From positions 5,375,501-5,439,500 of the forward strand of contig NZ_CP109444.1 in assembly GCF_036227225.1 (NCBI RefSeq): 64,000 bases of DNA. The letters are read 5' to 3'. This stretch comes from Streptomyces sp. NBC_01478. GTDB taxonomy: Bacteria > Actinomycetota > Actinomycetes > Streptomycetales > Streptomycetaceae. The translations under genes and the position numbers were made by a program. This document shows positions 44,964 through 53,797 of this stretch, one piece after another (within the stretch, counting starts at the first letter, position 1; the number at the start of each line of letters is the position of its first letter). Below the pieces are notes generated by a model. It made no database searches, was not told where the DNA came from, and saw nothing but the letters and a program-made list of their open reading frames with translations.

Positions 44964-45791
44964 ATGTCCTTCCCTCGCCCCCGGCTGCGCACCCTTGTCA
45001 TCACCGCCGCTGTCACCGCTTCGGCCAGCCTGTCCCTGATCCCGTTGGCCTCCGCCCACACCAGCCGCGCCGCCCCCAGGCCCACGGTGGTACTGGTGCA
45101 CGGCGCCTTCGCCGACGCTTCGAGCTGGAACGGCGTGGTCGAGCGGCTGCAGCGCGACGGCTACCCGGTCATCGCTCCGGCCAACCCCTTGCGCGGCCTG
45201 GCCGAGGACTCCACCTACGTCGCCGGCGTCCTGGCCAGTGTCAAGGGACCGGTCGTCCTGGTGGGCCACTCCTACGGCGGCGCCGTCATCTCCCAGGCCG
45301 CCGCCGGCGACCCTCAGGTCAAGGCCCTGGTCTATATCGCGGCGCTCGTCCCGGACAAGGGCGAGAAGCTGAGCGCGCTCTCGGACAAGTTCCCCGGCAC
45401 CAACGAACTGGCCCCCGCCCTGCGCCCGGTGCCCTTCAGCAACTCCGACGGCACCGGCGGCTCGGACCTGTACGTCGACCCCACCCGCTTCCGGGCCGTG
45501 TTCGCAGCCGACCTGCCCGCTTCCCAGACCGTAGTGATGGGCGCCGAACAGCGCCCCGTCGCCGCCGCCGCGTTCGCCTCCTCGGCCACGGCCGCCGCCT
45601 GGCACACCATCCCCTCCTGGGCCCTGGTCGCCAGGCAGGACGAGGCGCTGGGCGCGCCGCTGGAGCGGTTCGAGGCCCGGCGCGCCCACTCGCACACCGT
45701 CGAGATCAACAGCTCCCACGTCGCGATGATCTCCCACCCCGGCACCGTCACCCACCTCATCGAGGACGCCGCCACGACAACGGCCCGCTAG
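44964..45791 (+). CDS. Secreted alpha/beta hydrolase
   Basis: This 275-residue protein starts with a signal peptide (RLRTLVITAAVTASASLSLI, cleavage after A-S-A). The hydrolase core has VVLVHGAFADASSWNGVVER, nucleophile elbow VGHSYGGAV (Ser103), and His in NSSHVAMISHPG. It resembles the hydroxynitrile-lyase/salicylate-esterase-like group common in actinomycetes. AAGGAG precedes ATG 44964. It is the last enzyme before LAL regulator 2. Confidence 0.92.
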   Translation: MSFPRPRLRTLVITAAVTASASLSLIPLASAHTSRAAPRPTVVLVHGAFADASSWNGVVERLQRDGYPVIAPANPLRGLAEDSTYVAGVLASVKGPVVLVGHSYGGAVISQAAAGDPQVKALVYIAALVPDKGEKLSALSDKFPGTNELAPALRPVPFSNSDGTGGSDLYVDPTRFRAVFAADLPASQTVVMGAEQRPVAAAAFASSATAAAWHTIPSWALVARQDEALGAPLERFEARRAHSHTVEINSSHVAMISHPGTVTHLIEDAATTTAR

Positions 45792-45823
45792 AGAATCGGT
45801 CCCCTGGAGAAGGGAAAGACGCA

Positions 45824-45857
45824 GTGCGGTGCGGCGTCGAATAGAGTCGGGACTGAC
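45824..45857 (+). promoter_or_regulatory. Conserved upstream box of LAL regulator 2
   Basis: GTGCGGTGCGGCGTCG then AATAGAGT, similar to 36343-36375 before the paralogous LAL gene. It lies only 21 bases before the ATG, far closer than in copy 1, so a leader of that size would be very short. Confidence 0.4.
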
Positions 45858-45878
45858 AGGAGAAAGAGGCGCCTCCTC

Positions 45879-48701
45879 ATGAGCGCAGAGCACCTGGGCA
45901 CCGAAGGCCAGGGCGTCGCGACCGGCCTGACCGGCCGGTCCAGCGAACTGGACCTCATCCGAGCGGTGATCGACGACACCGCCCGGCTCGGCGGCTCGCT
46001 GACCCTGTTCGGTGATCCCGGTGTGGGAAAGTCCGCCCTGCTCGACGCCGCCGCCGATCTCGCCGGCGCCCGGGGTATGAGGACGCTGCGGGCGGCCGGC
46101 GCCCAGTTCGAGGCCAACATCGCGTTCGCCGGCCTCAACCAGCTACTGGTACCGCTGGTCCCGCTGTTCGCGGAACTCGGCCCGGACCACGAGAGCGCTC
46201 TGCGGGTGGCACTGGGCTTCGGCGAAGGCGCGACCCCCTCACGCATCCTCATCTCGACCGCAGCTCTGTCACTGCTCCTGCTCGCCGCAGAGGAACAACC
46301 TCTGGTCGCCATCGTCGACGACGCCCAGTGGCTCGACGACGCCAGCGCCGACGTCCTGTCCTTCGTGGCCCGGCGGGTCGCCGGAACCCGAGTGCGGGTG
46401 CTCTCGACAGTCCGTACGACCGGGGAGCCCCTGCGCGCTCGCGGCGACGTCAACAGCCTCACCATGCGTTCCCTGGACGACGCCGAGTCCGAGGCCCTCC
46501 TCCTCGCCCGCTACCCGGACCTGGCCGAACACGTGCGCCGGCGCATCGTCTCCGAGGCCCAGGGAAACCCGCTCGCCCTGGTAGAACTGCCCGCGACGCT
46601 GGCCTCGGACCGGTACCCCACGGCGGACATGCTTCCCGCCGTGCTGCCGCTGACCGAACGGCTCACCCGGATCTTCACCGCCCGGATCACCGCGCTCGCA
46701 CCGGAAACCCGGGACCTGCTCCTGCTGCTCGCCCTGGACGGTTCGGGCCAGGCACTGTCCGCCGAGAGCGTGGTGGGACCCGATGCCGCCGACCACCTCG
46801 ACATCGCCGAACGCGAGCGGATCATCGTCGTCGACAGCCGCCACTCGATCGTCTTCCGCCACCCACTGGTGCGCTCCGCCGTCGTAGAACTGGCCCGTCC
46901 CGAGCAACGGCGCAGGGCCCACCGGGCACTCGCCGGCTGCCGACGCGCCGATCCCGGACGCCGCGCCTGGCACCTCGCCGACGCCTCCTACGGCCCCGAC
47001 GAGGAGGTGGCCACCCTCCTCCAGCACGAGTCGATCCAGGCCCTCAAACGCGGAGACCCCTCCGCGGCGGTGGCGGCGATGACACGCTCGGCCGACCTGA
47101 GCCCGGATCCCGAGCACCGGTCACAACGCCTGGCCGGGGCCGCGTACTTCGCGGCCGAGGTGATGGGAGACCTCCAGTCGGTCTCGCAGCTGCTCACCGA
47201 TGCGCGCCGCCTGGACGCCAACGTCGGCTCGCTGGCGACGGCTTCGGCCGCGGCCTCGCTCATGCTGTATTCCGACGCGGACGTCGTCTCGGCCTTTCGG
47301 GTGCTCACCACGGCCCTGCGGGCCCCCGGGGCGGAGCCGACCGCGGAGGAGATCAACGCCGCGATCTGGGTCCTCTCGGTGATCGCCTCGCTCAACGGGC
47401 GCAAGGAGATGTGGGACCCCTACCTCGAACTGGTCGACAAGTACCGCGACTTGCTGCCCGAGGGCCTGCTCGTCCGCTCCGAGGTCGTGTCCAATCCGGC
47501 CCTCGTCTCTCCCGAGGCACTGCACACCCTGGACCAGGAGATCGCGACCCTGACGACCGAGCTCGACCCCAGCCAGATCATCCGCGTCGGCTATGTCGCC
47601 AACGACGTCGACCGCCTCGCCGACCTGCGCGAGCCGTTGCTGCGCGTCTGGCAGGACGCCGCCCGCACGGGGGCCGTCGCCTCCGTCACCAACGCGCTCA
47701 TGCTGCTGTGCGCGGAGAGCTACCTCGCCGGCCGATGGGACGACACCCAGCGCTTCGCGGAAGAGGGACTGGAGCGCGCCGAGTCCTACGGATACGTCAA
47801 CTTCGTCTGGTTCCTGCACTACAGCAGGGCCCTCGCCGCAGCCGCGCTGGGGCAGCAGGACGAGGCCGAGGAACCGCTGGAGGCAATGCTGGCCTGGTCG
47901 ATCCCGCGCCAGGCCTTCATCGTCCCGCAGCACGTGTACCGCGTACGAACCCTCGCGGCGATCGGCCGCGGCGACTTCGAGACGGCGTACACAGAAGCGG
48001 CCAGGATCAGCCCACACGGACTGGAACCGGGCACCGCCCGCCAACTCCAACTCTTCGTCGCCTACGACCAGATCGAGGCCGCCGTCCGCACCGGCCGCAC
48101 CGAACAGGCCCGGGGGTTCGTCGAAGCGATGCTGCGGATGAACATCACGAAGATCTCCACCCGCTGGGCAATGCTCGTGGCCGCGGCACAGGGCCTGGTG
48201 TCCGAGGGAGAGGTAGCGAGCACCCACTTCGAACGGGCCCTCGCAGCGGCGCCCGAGAACCTGTGGCCCTTCGAACGCGGACGCGTCCTGCTGGCCTACG
48301 GCGAACACCTGCGCCGGGAACGGGCCACCGTCGAATCACGCATCCACATCAACGCCGCGCTGACGATCTTCGACCGGCTGCGGGCCGCACCGTGGGCCGA
48401 GCGCGCCCGAACCGAACTGGGAGCGACCGGCGTATCCCGGCGCCAGACAGGCTCGACGGACATCGGGCTCACTCCGCAGGAGTTGCAGATAGCCACGCTC
48501 GCGGCCTCGGGCCTGACGAACAAGGCGATCGGCGAACGGCTCCACCTGTCCGCCCGCACGGTCAGCGGACACCTCTACAACGTGTTCCCCAAACTCGGCG
48601 TCACCGCCCGCGCCGGCCTGCGCGACGCACTCACCGCCCTCACAGCACAGGAAGGCCTGTCGCCGGGTGCGGTGGTGCGCCCGACCACCGACGACGGGTG
48701 A
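45879..48701 (+). CDS. LuxR-family regulator with AAA/STAND ATPase (LAL type), copy 2
   Basis: This 940-residue protein has Walker A FGDPGVGKSALLDAAA and Walker B VAIVDDAQWLDDAS, a long helical-repeat middle and the C-terminal LuxR domain LTPQELQIATLAASGLTNKA, HLSARTVSGHLYNVFPKLGV. It is collinear with copy 1 (36540-39329) with only small differences, so a duplication is evident. It lies at the right end of the cassette; transcription reads towards the tRNA fragment and terminator. Confidence 0.93.
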   Translation: MSAEHLGTEGQGVATGLTGRSSELDLIRAVIDDTARLGGSLTLFGDPGVGKSALLDAAADLAGARGMRTLRAAGAQFEANIAFAGLNQLLVPLVPLFAELGPDHESALRVALGFGEGATPSRILISTAALSLLLLAAEEQPLVAIVDDAQWLDDASADVLSFVARRVAGTRVRVLSTVRTTGEPLRARGDVNSLTMRSLDDAESEALLLARYPDLAEHVRRRIVSEAQGNPLALVELPATLASDRYPTADMLPAVLPLTERLTRIFTARITALAPETRDLLLLLALDGSGQALSAESVVGPDAADHLDIAERERIIVVDSRHSIVFRHPLVRSAVVELARPEQRRRAHRALAGCRRADPGRRAWHLADASYGPDEEVATLLQHESIQALKRGDPSAAVAAMTRSADLSPDPEHRSQRLAGAAYFAAEVMGDLQSVSQLLTDARRLDANVGSLATASAAASLMLYSDADVVSAFRVLTTALRAPGAEPTAEEINAAIWVLSVIASLNGRKEMWDPYLELVDKYRDLLPEGLLVRSEVVSNPALVSPEALHTLDQEIATLTTELDPSQIIRVGYVANDVDRLADLREPLLRVWQDAARTGAVASVTNALMLLCAESYLAGRWDDTQRFAEEGLERAESYGYVNFVWFLHYSRALAAAALGQQDEAEEPLEAMLAWSIPRQAFIVPQHVYRVRTLAAIGRGDFETAYTEAARISPHGLEPGTARQLQLFVAYDQIEAAVRTGRTEQARGFVEAMLRMNITKISTRWAMLVAAAQGLVSEGEVASTHFERALAAAPENLWPFERGRVLLAYGEHLRRERATVESRIHINAALTIFDRLRAAPWAERARTELGATGVSRRQTGSTDIGLTPQELQIATLAASGLTNKAIGERLHLSARTVSGHLYNVFPKLGVTARAGLRDALTALTAQEGLSPGAVVRPTTDDG

Positions 48702-49090
48702 GCCGCCGAGGCCTGGCGTTTCGTCGGGTCAGCGGCCGACGGCAGGCCCGGCTCGGGCGGAGCCGTCCTTGGAGCGGGTTGTCGATCACACCCCAGGCGG
48801 AGCGCATCGATCGCGGGATTGTCCGGACGCCACAACCCTGCGACCCCAAGTGCGCCTGCGACCGCACGGCCGATCGGAACCCATCCGCACAACCGCTGCA
48901 CGCTCGGCCACGGCATGGCCACCACGCCAACTCCGACAGACCGAAGCCGACCGGCGGAACGGGGCAAAGGTCCAGGTCACAGCTCTGCGAACCGAAACGC
49001 CCACTGGCAGTCGACCCCGGACCCACGCATTGCGATGCGTAGCCCACAGGTACCCGATCAGCCCGGATTCCCAGGTCACCCGAAACAAGA
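48702..49090. other. Non-coding stretch before the element boundary
   Basis: About 390 bases between LAL regulator 2 and the terminator/tRNA scar. Short frames exist but none shows domains or a good ribosome binding site. Confidence 0.4.
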
Positions 49091-49120
49091 AACCTCAGGT
49101 CAGAGGCCTGACCTGAGGTT
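49091..49120. terminator. Terminator hairpin (13-bp stem) beside tRNA fragment
   Basis: AACCTCAGGTCAG, loop AGGC and the exact complement, followed by TTTT on the plus strand. It ends LAL regulator 2 and, in minus sense, would be the terminator of the tRNA-Thr fragment. Confidence 0.9.
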
Positions 49121-49127
49121 TTCCACG

Positions 49128-49170
49128 GAGCCCCCTGTCGGATTCGAACCGACGACCTACGCATTACAAG
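49128..49170 (-). other. tRNA-Thr 3'-half fragment (attachment-site-like repeat, copy 2)
   Basis: Minus sense: anticodon loop CTTGTAA (anticodon TGT, Thr), T-arm and 3' acceptor strand as in copy 1. The 5' half is missing; upstream bases (CCGCCAGGA) cannot form the anticodon stem. 40 bases (49128-49167) are identical to copy 1. Confidence 0.82.
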
Positions 49171-49189
49171 TCCTGGCGGGATCTTGCCG

Positions 49190-49308
49190 GGTGGTTCCGG
49201 ACGCTGACTCGGTGTCCGGAACCACCAGGTCAGAACAGGTTCGTAGTGGGGTGCGGTCCACGTCAGGATGGCTCCTGCCGCACCGTCCGCTCACGCATCG
49301 CTCACGCA
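49190..49308. repeat. Island-flanking repeat A
   Basis: It begins with a perfect 13-bp inverted repeat (GGTGGTTCCGGAC / GTCCGGAACCACC, 11-base loop, 49190-49226). It ends with GCCGCACCGTCCGC and two direct copies of GCTCACGCA (about 49290-49308). A diverged copy lies at 57153-57271. The short direct repeats look like recombinase arm sites; this is inference. Confidence 0.65.
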
Positions 49309-49368
49309 GAAGGGACCGCTGACCAGCACGTTCGATCCGAAATAGGAGGCACGATGGTCTACAGCCCA

Positions 49369-52300
49369 TTAGTCTTCTGCGCTGCAGTGATCCGCCCCGA
49401 GGATTCGGATGTGGCGCCACACATGCGCGTAGCTACGGTGCACCGCGCGCATCCAGGAAGGAACAGAGTTCCAGTCGGCAGCCACCTCGCGCTCGCCCCA
49501 GGCCACTTGCATGATCCGGCGATCACCAGCGAAGTCCTCGACGAGATCGCGGCGCAGGAAGAGTAGGTGGCCGCCCCAGGGCTTGTCCGCGCGGACGACT
49601 GCCGAGGCTCGTCGGCCATCCAGGCCCACGAGGTCCACAGTGCCAGGCAGTTGGCGCAGGTCGAACCTGGTAGCGAACTCGAACGACGGCACGTCGTAGC
49701 CCCCGCCCAGCCCGATCTCCGAAGTGCTGTCGGGGGAGAAGTCCACGGCGACCTGGCCGAACCCGATGCCGTCGTCCTGCCGGTCGCCACGCAGCGCTCG
49801 ATATGGGAAGGCGCCCGAAGCATCGTCGTCGAATGTCAGATCGAATCGGGGGTTCCAAGGCATCTCAGCGGCCAGCACGTCGCGGATCATCGGCAGCGGA
49901 GGGAAGAAATGGTTTCCCGGATACTGGCGCTCGCTGGCGAGCTGCCGAGCTGGTTCCACGTCCTCCGGCTTCAGCAAGAGGGTGCGGAAGAACCCGAACA
50001 CCGTCCGCCCATCGTGGCGGTGGTCCAGATATCCCTCGACCAGAAGCCAGCCGTCGTCCACTCCGTGGATCTCCTCGGGTGACCACAGATGGTCCGGGAC
50101 GGCCACTGTCCCCGAGGTGAGCCAGGTCTGGTCGTCGGTGGGCTCCACGGGTGCCCACACCGGAAGGGGCATGGGTGCTACCGAGGGCCTGTCAGGGAAG
50201 GTCGGGTCGATGTCGGGCATCAAGCGTTCTGCGTCCCCGAGAGGCGCTGGTGCGCGGCCATCGTCCACGAGGCGGCCGACCATTTCGTGGTAGGCGATCC
50301 AGCCGTACTTCTTGCCGTACCGTTCTACCCTCCTTTTGGTGCCGTATGGCCGCTCGGCGTCCGCGGCAATGGACTGGTCGACGATGCCGAATTCATTCGC
50401 GCGCCAGCCCAGTTCCCAGACCCGAGCCATCACCTCGGCGCGGGCCCTGCGGTAGTCGGGGTGGTCAAAGTCGTAGTTGTCCCTGCCGTTGATGGCAGCC
50501 CCGATGATGTAGTTCTCGAAGTCGATGCCGAAGGTGCGGTCGCACTCGCCGGCGTTGGGGTCTTCGTCCTCCATCACCTCAGCGGGCGCCGGGGCGGCGA
50601 ACCTCGGTGCGAAGGCATCGACCCCATCCGGGACGGCAGCGGGGTGCAGAGCGCCAGCGAATTCATAGGTGGCCCGTACGTAGCCGCGCAGTTGCTCGTG
50701 CGAGGTGGGTGTGTTCCCGCCGTCCAGGAAGCGGTCGCGCATCTGCATCAGCCAATCCCCCAGCGCGCGTTCGAGCGGTCCGCCAGGATCGGGCATTTGG
50801 TGGGTGCCAGCGGCTCCGAACGCTGCGGCAACGATGCGTTCGACGACGTAAGGGTCGTCGACGTCGAGCATCCGGGCGGCGAGGTCGAACAGCCGCTTGG
50901 GTTCTGGCCGACCGTAGCGCTGGAGGGCTTTCGTCGCCAGGTCCCGCAGGCTTGTGTCCGTGGAAGTCAGTAGCCAGGCGATGGCCAGCGCGTCAAGGTC
51001 GTCGCTCTCTGCGCGATTGCTACTTCCGGACCACCTGTCGATCGCTCGTTCCAGGTCCGACGTCAGCCGGCCTGGAGCCTGGCCTCGAGCCCATTCGGTC
51101 CAGCGTAGGTCACGTTTAGGAAGGGGCAACTGGCGCAGGACGCGGTCAAGGAATGCGGCATTCAGGCGGTGCGGAGCAGACCTGCGGATCTCCCACAGAC
51201 GGCCGAACGCTGGTCTGCCCTTCCTCTTGCCGGGATGCGCGGTAAGGAGCGCGGTTGCGAGCGCGTCGACGGTCTCGTTGTCGAGGAAGTCCGACTCGGT
51301 GGTGAGTTCCTGGGCGAGCACCAACGAACGGTGCTCATCAGGGGCGACACGCCACAGGTGGTGCCGGGTAAAGCGGCGTGGCAGCAGTGAGGTTAGAGCG
51401 ATGAGGATGTCCTCGCCGAGGGGGTGCGCTTGGTCGCCCAGGAGGGACTGCCAGAGAGCCACCTCTGCGAGCTGCTCGTTGACGTCCGCGGGGGGAATGC
51501 GCACCAGAATCGCGTCGGCGATCAAGTATCCGGCGAGGCGGTCAAAAACGAAGCCGCACTCAGCGTCGTCGGAACCTCTGATCTCCTCGCGGAAGATCAC
51601 TCCCTCCTCTACCAGGCGCCGGAACAGGCTTTCGTCCCAGTTCGGCTGGTCAGCGTCGAGGATGCTTCGCGCTTCGTCGAACGGAAGCCGACGGACGTCA
51701 TGCGTCCACATGTGCCTCGCCAGAGCCGTGAGGCGGCGCCGGATCTGGTCTGCCGGGACCGGGATGCGGGCCGGATCCTGGGCCAGCCGCTGTACCACGC
51801 CCTCGCGGTACAACTCGAAGACGCCGATGAGGGACTGAGGCAGCGCCTCCACGCCCACCGGCACTCGACGGTCGTGGTTTGCAGCCTCGCAGTACATGCG
51901 GACGAAGAGCGGGTTATGAAACTCTCCCATCGGTAGCCAGGCGTCGGCCGGGTTGATCAGGTAGTGACGGAAGTAAACGCGGAGGATGTCGTCGACTTCC
52001 GCGCGCTGCCACTCCAGTTCCAGGGGCACCGTGTCCTTCGGGAGGGCCTGGTCGGCGAGCGCCTCGCGGAGGGTGACGATCAGCGCCACATGAGGGTAGG
52101 CGCCCAGGGCAGGTGCCAATCCGGCGAGCAGTGCCCTCCATTCTGAGGGCCGTTCGGCCTCGTTCAGGCCGTCGATGATCAACGGAATCCGGCAGCCGGC
52201 GCGGTTACCAGCTGAGTTGAGAGCTTCCAGCAGGTCCTCGAAATAGTCGACCTTAAGTCCGGGGATCCTTCGCGCGAGGTCGTCGAGGGTTCCGCCAGCG

Positions 52301-53397
52301 CGCAGGTTCCCGCCCTGGATGAAGACTCCTGCCGTGGGCTGGTCGTTCGGTGAGGTCATCTGCGCGGCAAGGTGCGTCTTGCCCTGTCCCGCGGCGGCGA
52401 TGACGGCGAGCAGGGGGGCTTCGGTGTCCGCCCGTGTGTCGTGCAGCCACTGGACGATGTCGCGGATCTCCGCACCGAGACCGGTAACCAGCAGCGCCTC
52501 GGGCAGGCGACGCTGCCTCAGTTTGAGCACCAGGCGTCGCAGCGTTCGGGGAGAGGTTGTCGGCGGCCGCTGTTCGGCAAGGCGCTCACGGATCTCCCAG
52601 GGCCGTAGACTCCTTCCGGCGTCAAGGACCTCCCGCAGGTCGTCGACGAACCGGTCTAGGTCGTCGGTAATCTCTACGGCGTCTTGGCGGAAGGTGTTGT
52701 CGAGGTCGGCGATGGCTGCGCGCAGTGCGTGGATCCGGGCTGCGATGTCGTCGGTGCGCTGCTGAAGCCACTCGAACGACGCCGGGCGCAGCAAGGCCCG
52801 GTCGATGCGATGCTCCACATGGTGGGAGGTATGCAGCCGTGGCGTCCACCGTGCCTCGACGGGTGCCACAGATCGCTTGTGGGCTTGTGCCAGTACGTCT
52901 GCGGTGAGGGCGAGTTCACCGAAGAAGGTGGAGCGGAGCTCGTCGTGTCCCGCGAGCTGGTCGTCGTAGTTCTCGGTGGACCAGAGTTTGACACTGACCC
53001 CCTGCTGACCGAGTCCGTTGATCCATTCCTCGTCCCCCTTGGCAGGCCGCTCTGGAAGGCAGAGCACAAAGTCGGTCAGCCCTACGACGTGCTCGATTGC
53101 TTTAGAGAGCGAGTCCTCGATCTGCTTGCGCTGGCCTGCGCTGAGTTCATTCTTGCTGTTGAGGATGAACCACTTGCACGACCAACCCCAGACGCGGCCG
53201 GGGGCGCCGAGAGCACCGGCGTGGTCGACGTGCAGGTAGAACTCGACGCCAGGCTGGTTGCGGCGCTCCCGCATCGTGCCCAGCGCGCCGTAACGACGGG
53301 AGACGATGGCCCGTGTGAGCGCTTCAAAGTTCCGGTCGGCGGCGCCGGGCAGACGTTCCAGATCAGTCAGATCCACTGTCGCTCCGAGTGCTTGCAT
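49369..53397 (-). CDS. Nuclease-like/STAND (NACHT-type) NTPase fusion, candidate defence effector
   Basis: This 1,342-residue protein has three parts. Residues about 20-125 look like a PD-(D/E)xK nuclease of the Cap4/Mrr kind: FEALTRAIVSRRYG, QPGVEFYLHV (acidic E52) and GWSCKWF (K75; the usual Glu/Gln two residues before it is Ser). Residues about 325-600 are a STAND/NACHT NTPase: Walker A AAAGQGKTHLAAQM, Walker B PLIIDGLNEAE. The remaining 700 residues are a helical-repeat sensor-like region with YGKKYGWIAYHEM. Effector-NTPase-sensor order is that of Avs-type immune proteins. Its start overlaps the DUF6375-like gene by 35 bases, so it is co-expressed with it. Confidence 0.8.
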   Translation of the reverse strand: MQALGATVDLTDLERLPGAADRNFEALTRAIVSRRYGALGTMRERRNQPGVEFYLHVDHAGALGAPGRVWGWSCKWFILNSKNELSAGQRKQIEDSLSKAIEHVVGLTDFVLCLPERPAKGDEEWINGLGQQGVSVKLWSTENYDDQLAGHDELRSTFFGELALTADVLAQAHKRSVAPVEARWTPRLHTSHHVEHRIDRALLRPASFEWLQQRTDDIAARIHALRAAIADLDNTFRQDAVEITDDLDRFVDDLREVLDAGRSLRPWEIRERLAEQRPPTTSPRTLRRLVLKLRQRRLPEALLVTGLGAEIRDIVQWLHDTRADTEAPLLAVIAAAGQGKTHLAAQMTSPNDQPTAGVFIQGGNLRAGGTLDDLARRIPGLKVDYFEDLLEALNSAGNRAGCRIPLIIDGLNEAERPSEWRALLAGLAPALGAYPHVALIVTLREALADQALPKDTVPLELEWQRAEVDDILRVYFRHYLINPADAWLPMGEFHNPLFVRMYCEAANHDRRVPVGVEALPQSLIGVFELYREGVVQRLAQDPARIPVPADQIRRRLTALARHMWTHDVRRLPFDEARSILDADQPNWDESLFRRLVEEGVIFREEIRGSDDAECGFVFDRLAGYLIADAILVRIPPADVNEQLAEVALWQSLLGDQAHPLGEDILIALTSLLPRRFTRHHLWRVAPDEHRSLVLAQELTTESDFLDNETVDALATALLTAHPGKRKGRPAFGRLWEIRRSAPHRLNAAFLDRVLRQLPLPKRDLRWTEWARGQAPGRLTSDLERAIDRWSGSSNRAESDDLDALAIAWLLTSTDTSLRDLATKALQRYGRPEPKRLFDLAARMLDVDDPYVVERIVAAAFGAAGTHQMPDPGGPLERALGDWLMQMRDRFLDGGNTPTSHEQLRGYVRATYEFAGALHPAAVPDGVDAFAPRFAAPAPAEVMEDEDPNAGECDRTFGIDFENYIIGAAINGRDNYDFDHPDYRRARAEVMARVWELGWRANEFGIVDQSIAADAERPYGTKRRVERYGKKYGWIAYHEMVGRLVDDGRAPAPLGDAERLMPDIDPTFPDRPSVAPMPLPVWAPVEPTDDQTWLTSGTVAVPDHLWSPEEIHGVDDGWLLVEGYLDHRHDGRTVFGFFRTLLLKPEDVEPARQLASERQYPGNHFFPPLPMIRDVLAAEMPWNPRFDLTFDDDASGAFPYRALRGDRQDDGIGFGQVAVDFSPDSTSEIGLGGGYDVPSFEFATRFDLRQLPGTVDLVGLDGRRASAVVRADKPWGGHLLFLRRDLVEDFAGDRRIMQVAWGEREVAADWNSVPSWMRAVHRSYAHVWRHIRILGADHCSAED

Positions 53398-53797
53398 CCG
53401 ACCGAGTGATCGTGTCCTCGTCCCATTCGTGACGGGAGAAGATCTCGATTTTCGCGCCGTAGTGGAGAAGTGCCTTCAGGAATCCCTGGACGTCGGACTC
53501 GTCGGTCCAGATCCGGACTGTCTCTCCGGTGCGGGTGACGGTGTGGTCAAGGGCGAAGACGTCGACGTCGTACCTCCCCATGTCGTACAACTTCATTTCG
53601 GCGAGTGCTTCGCCCAGTTCGCGAGGCATGCGCTCGCCAGGGCTCTGCCAGTCGTCATCGGACCACGCGTCCTCGGCAAGAGCCTTGAGAGCCTCCATGC
53701 GCTCCTCCGCTGCCTTGGCACCGGTGACCGTCTGAAATCGGCCGATCAAGACCAGGTCCATCGAGTGCTCCGAGCCGTAGCCGTTCCAGATCCTCAT
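53363..53797 (-). CDS. DUF6375-like small protein
   Basis: This 144-residue protein begins MRIWNGYGSEHSMDLVLIGR, a pattern I associate with DUF6375 proteins. It is acidic, with WTDESDVQGFLKALLHYGAK and a Ser/Asp-rich tail. It overlaps the radical SAM stop by four bases (ATGA) and the NTPase start by 35, so it is the middle gene of a tight three-gene operon. It could be a substrate or partner of the radical SAM enzyme; function is unknown. Confidence 0.75.
   Translation of the reverse strand: MRIWNGYGSEHSMDLVLIGRFQTVTGAKAAEERMEALKALAEDAWSDDDWQSPGERMPRELGEALAEMKLYDMGRYDVDVFALDHTVTRTGETVRIWTDESDVQGFLKALLHYGAKIEIFSRHEWDEDTITRSDASTRSDSGSD

Noticed and set aside
44280..45893. 537-codon minus-strand frame
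   Set aside because: It is antisense to the aldo/keto reductase and secreted hydrolase; Gly/Gln/Arg-rich with no domains.
49190..49368. Integrase C-terminus next to the tRNA fragment
   Set aside because: Reading all frames in this gap gives no tyrosine-recombinase motif (no R-H-R-Y pattern).
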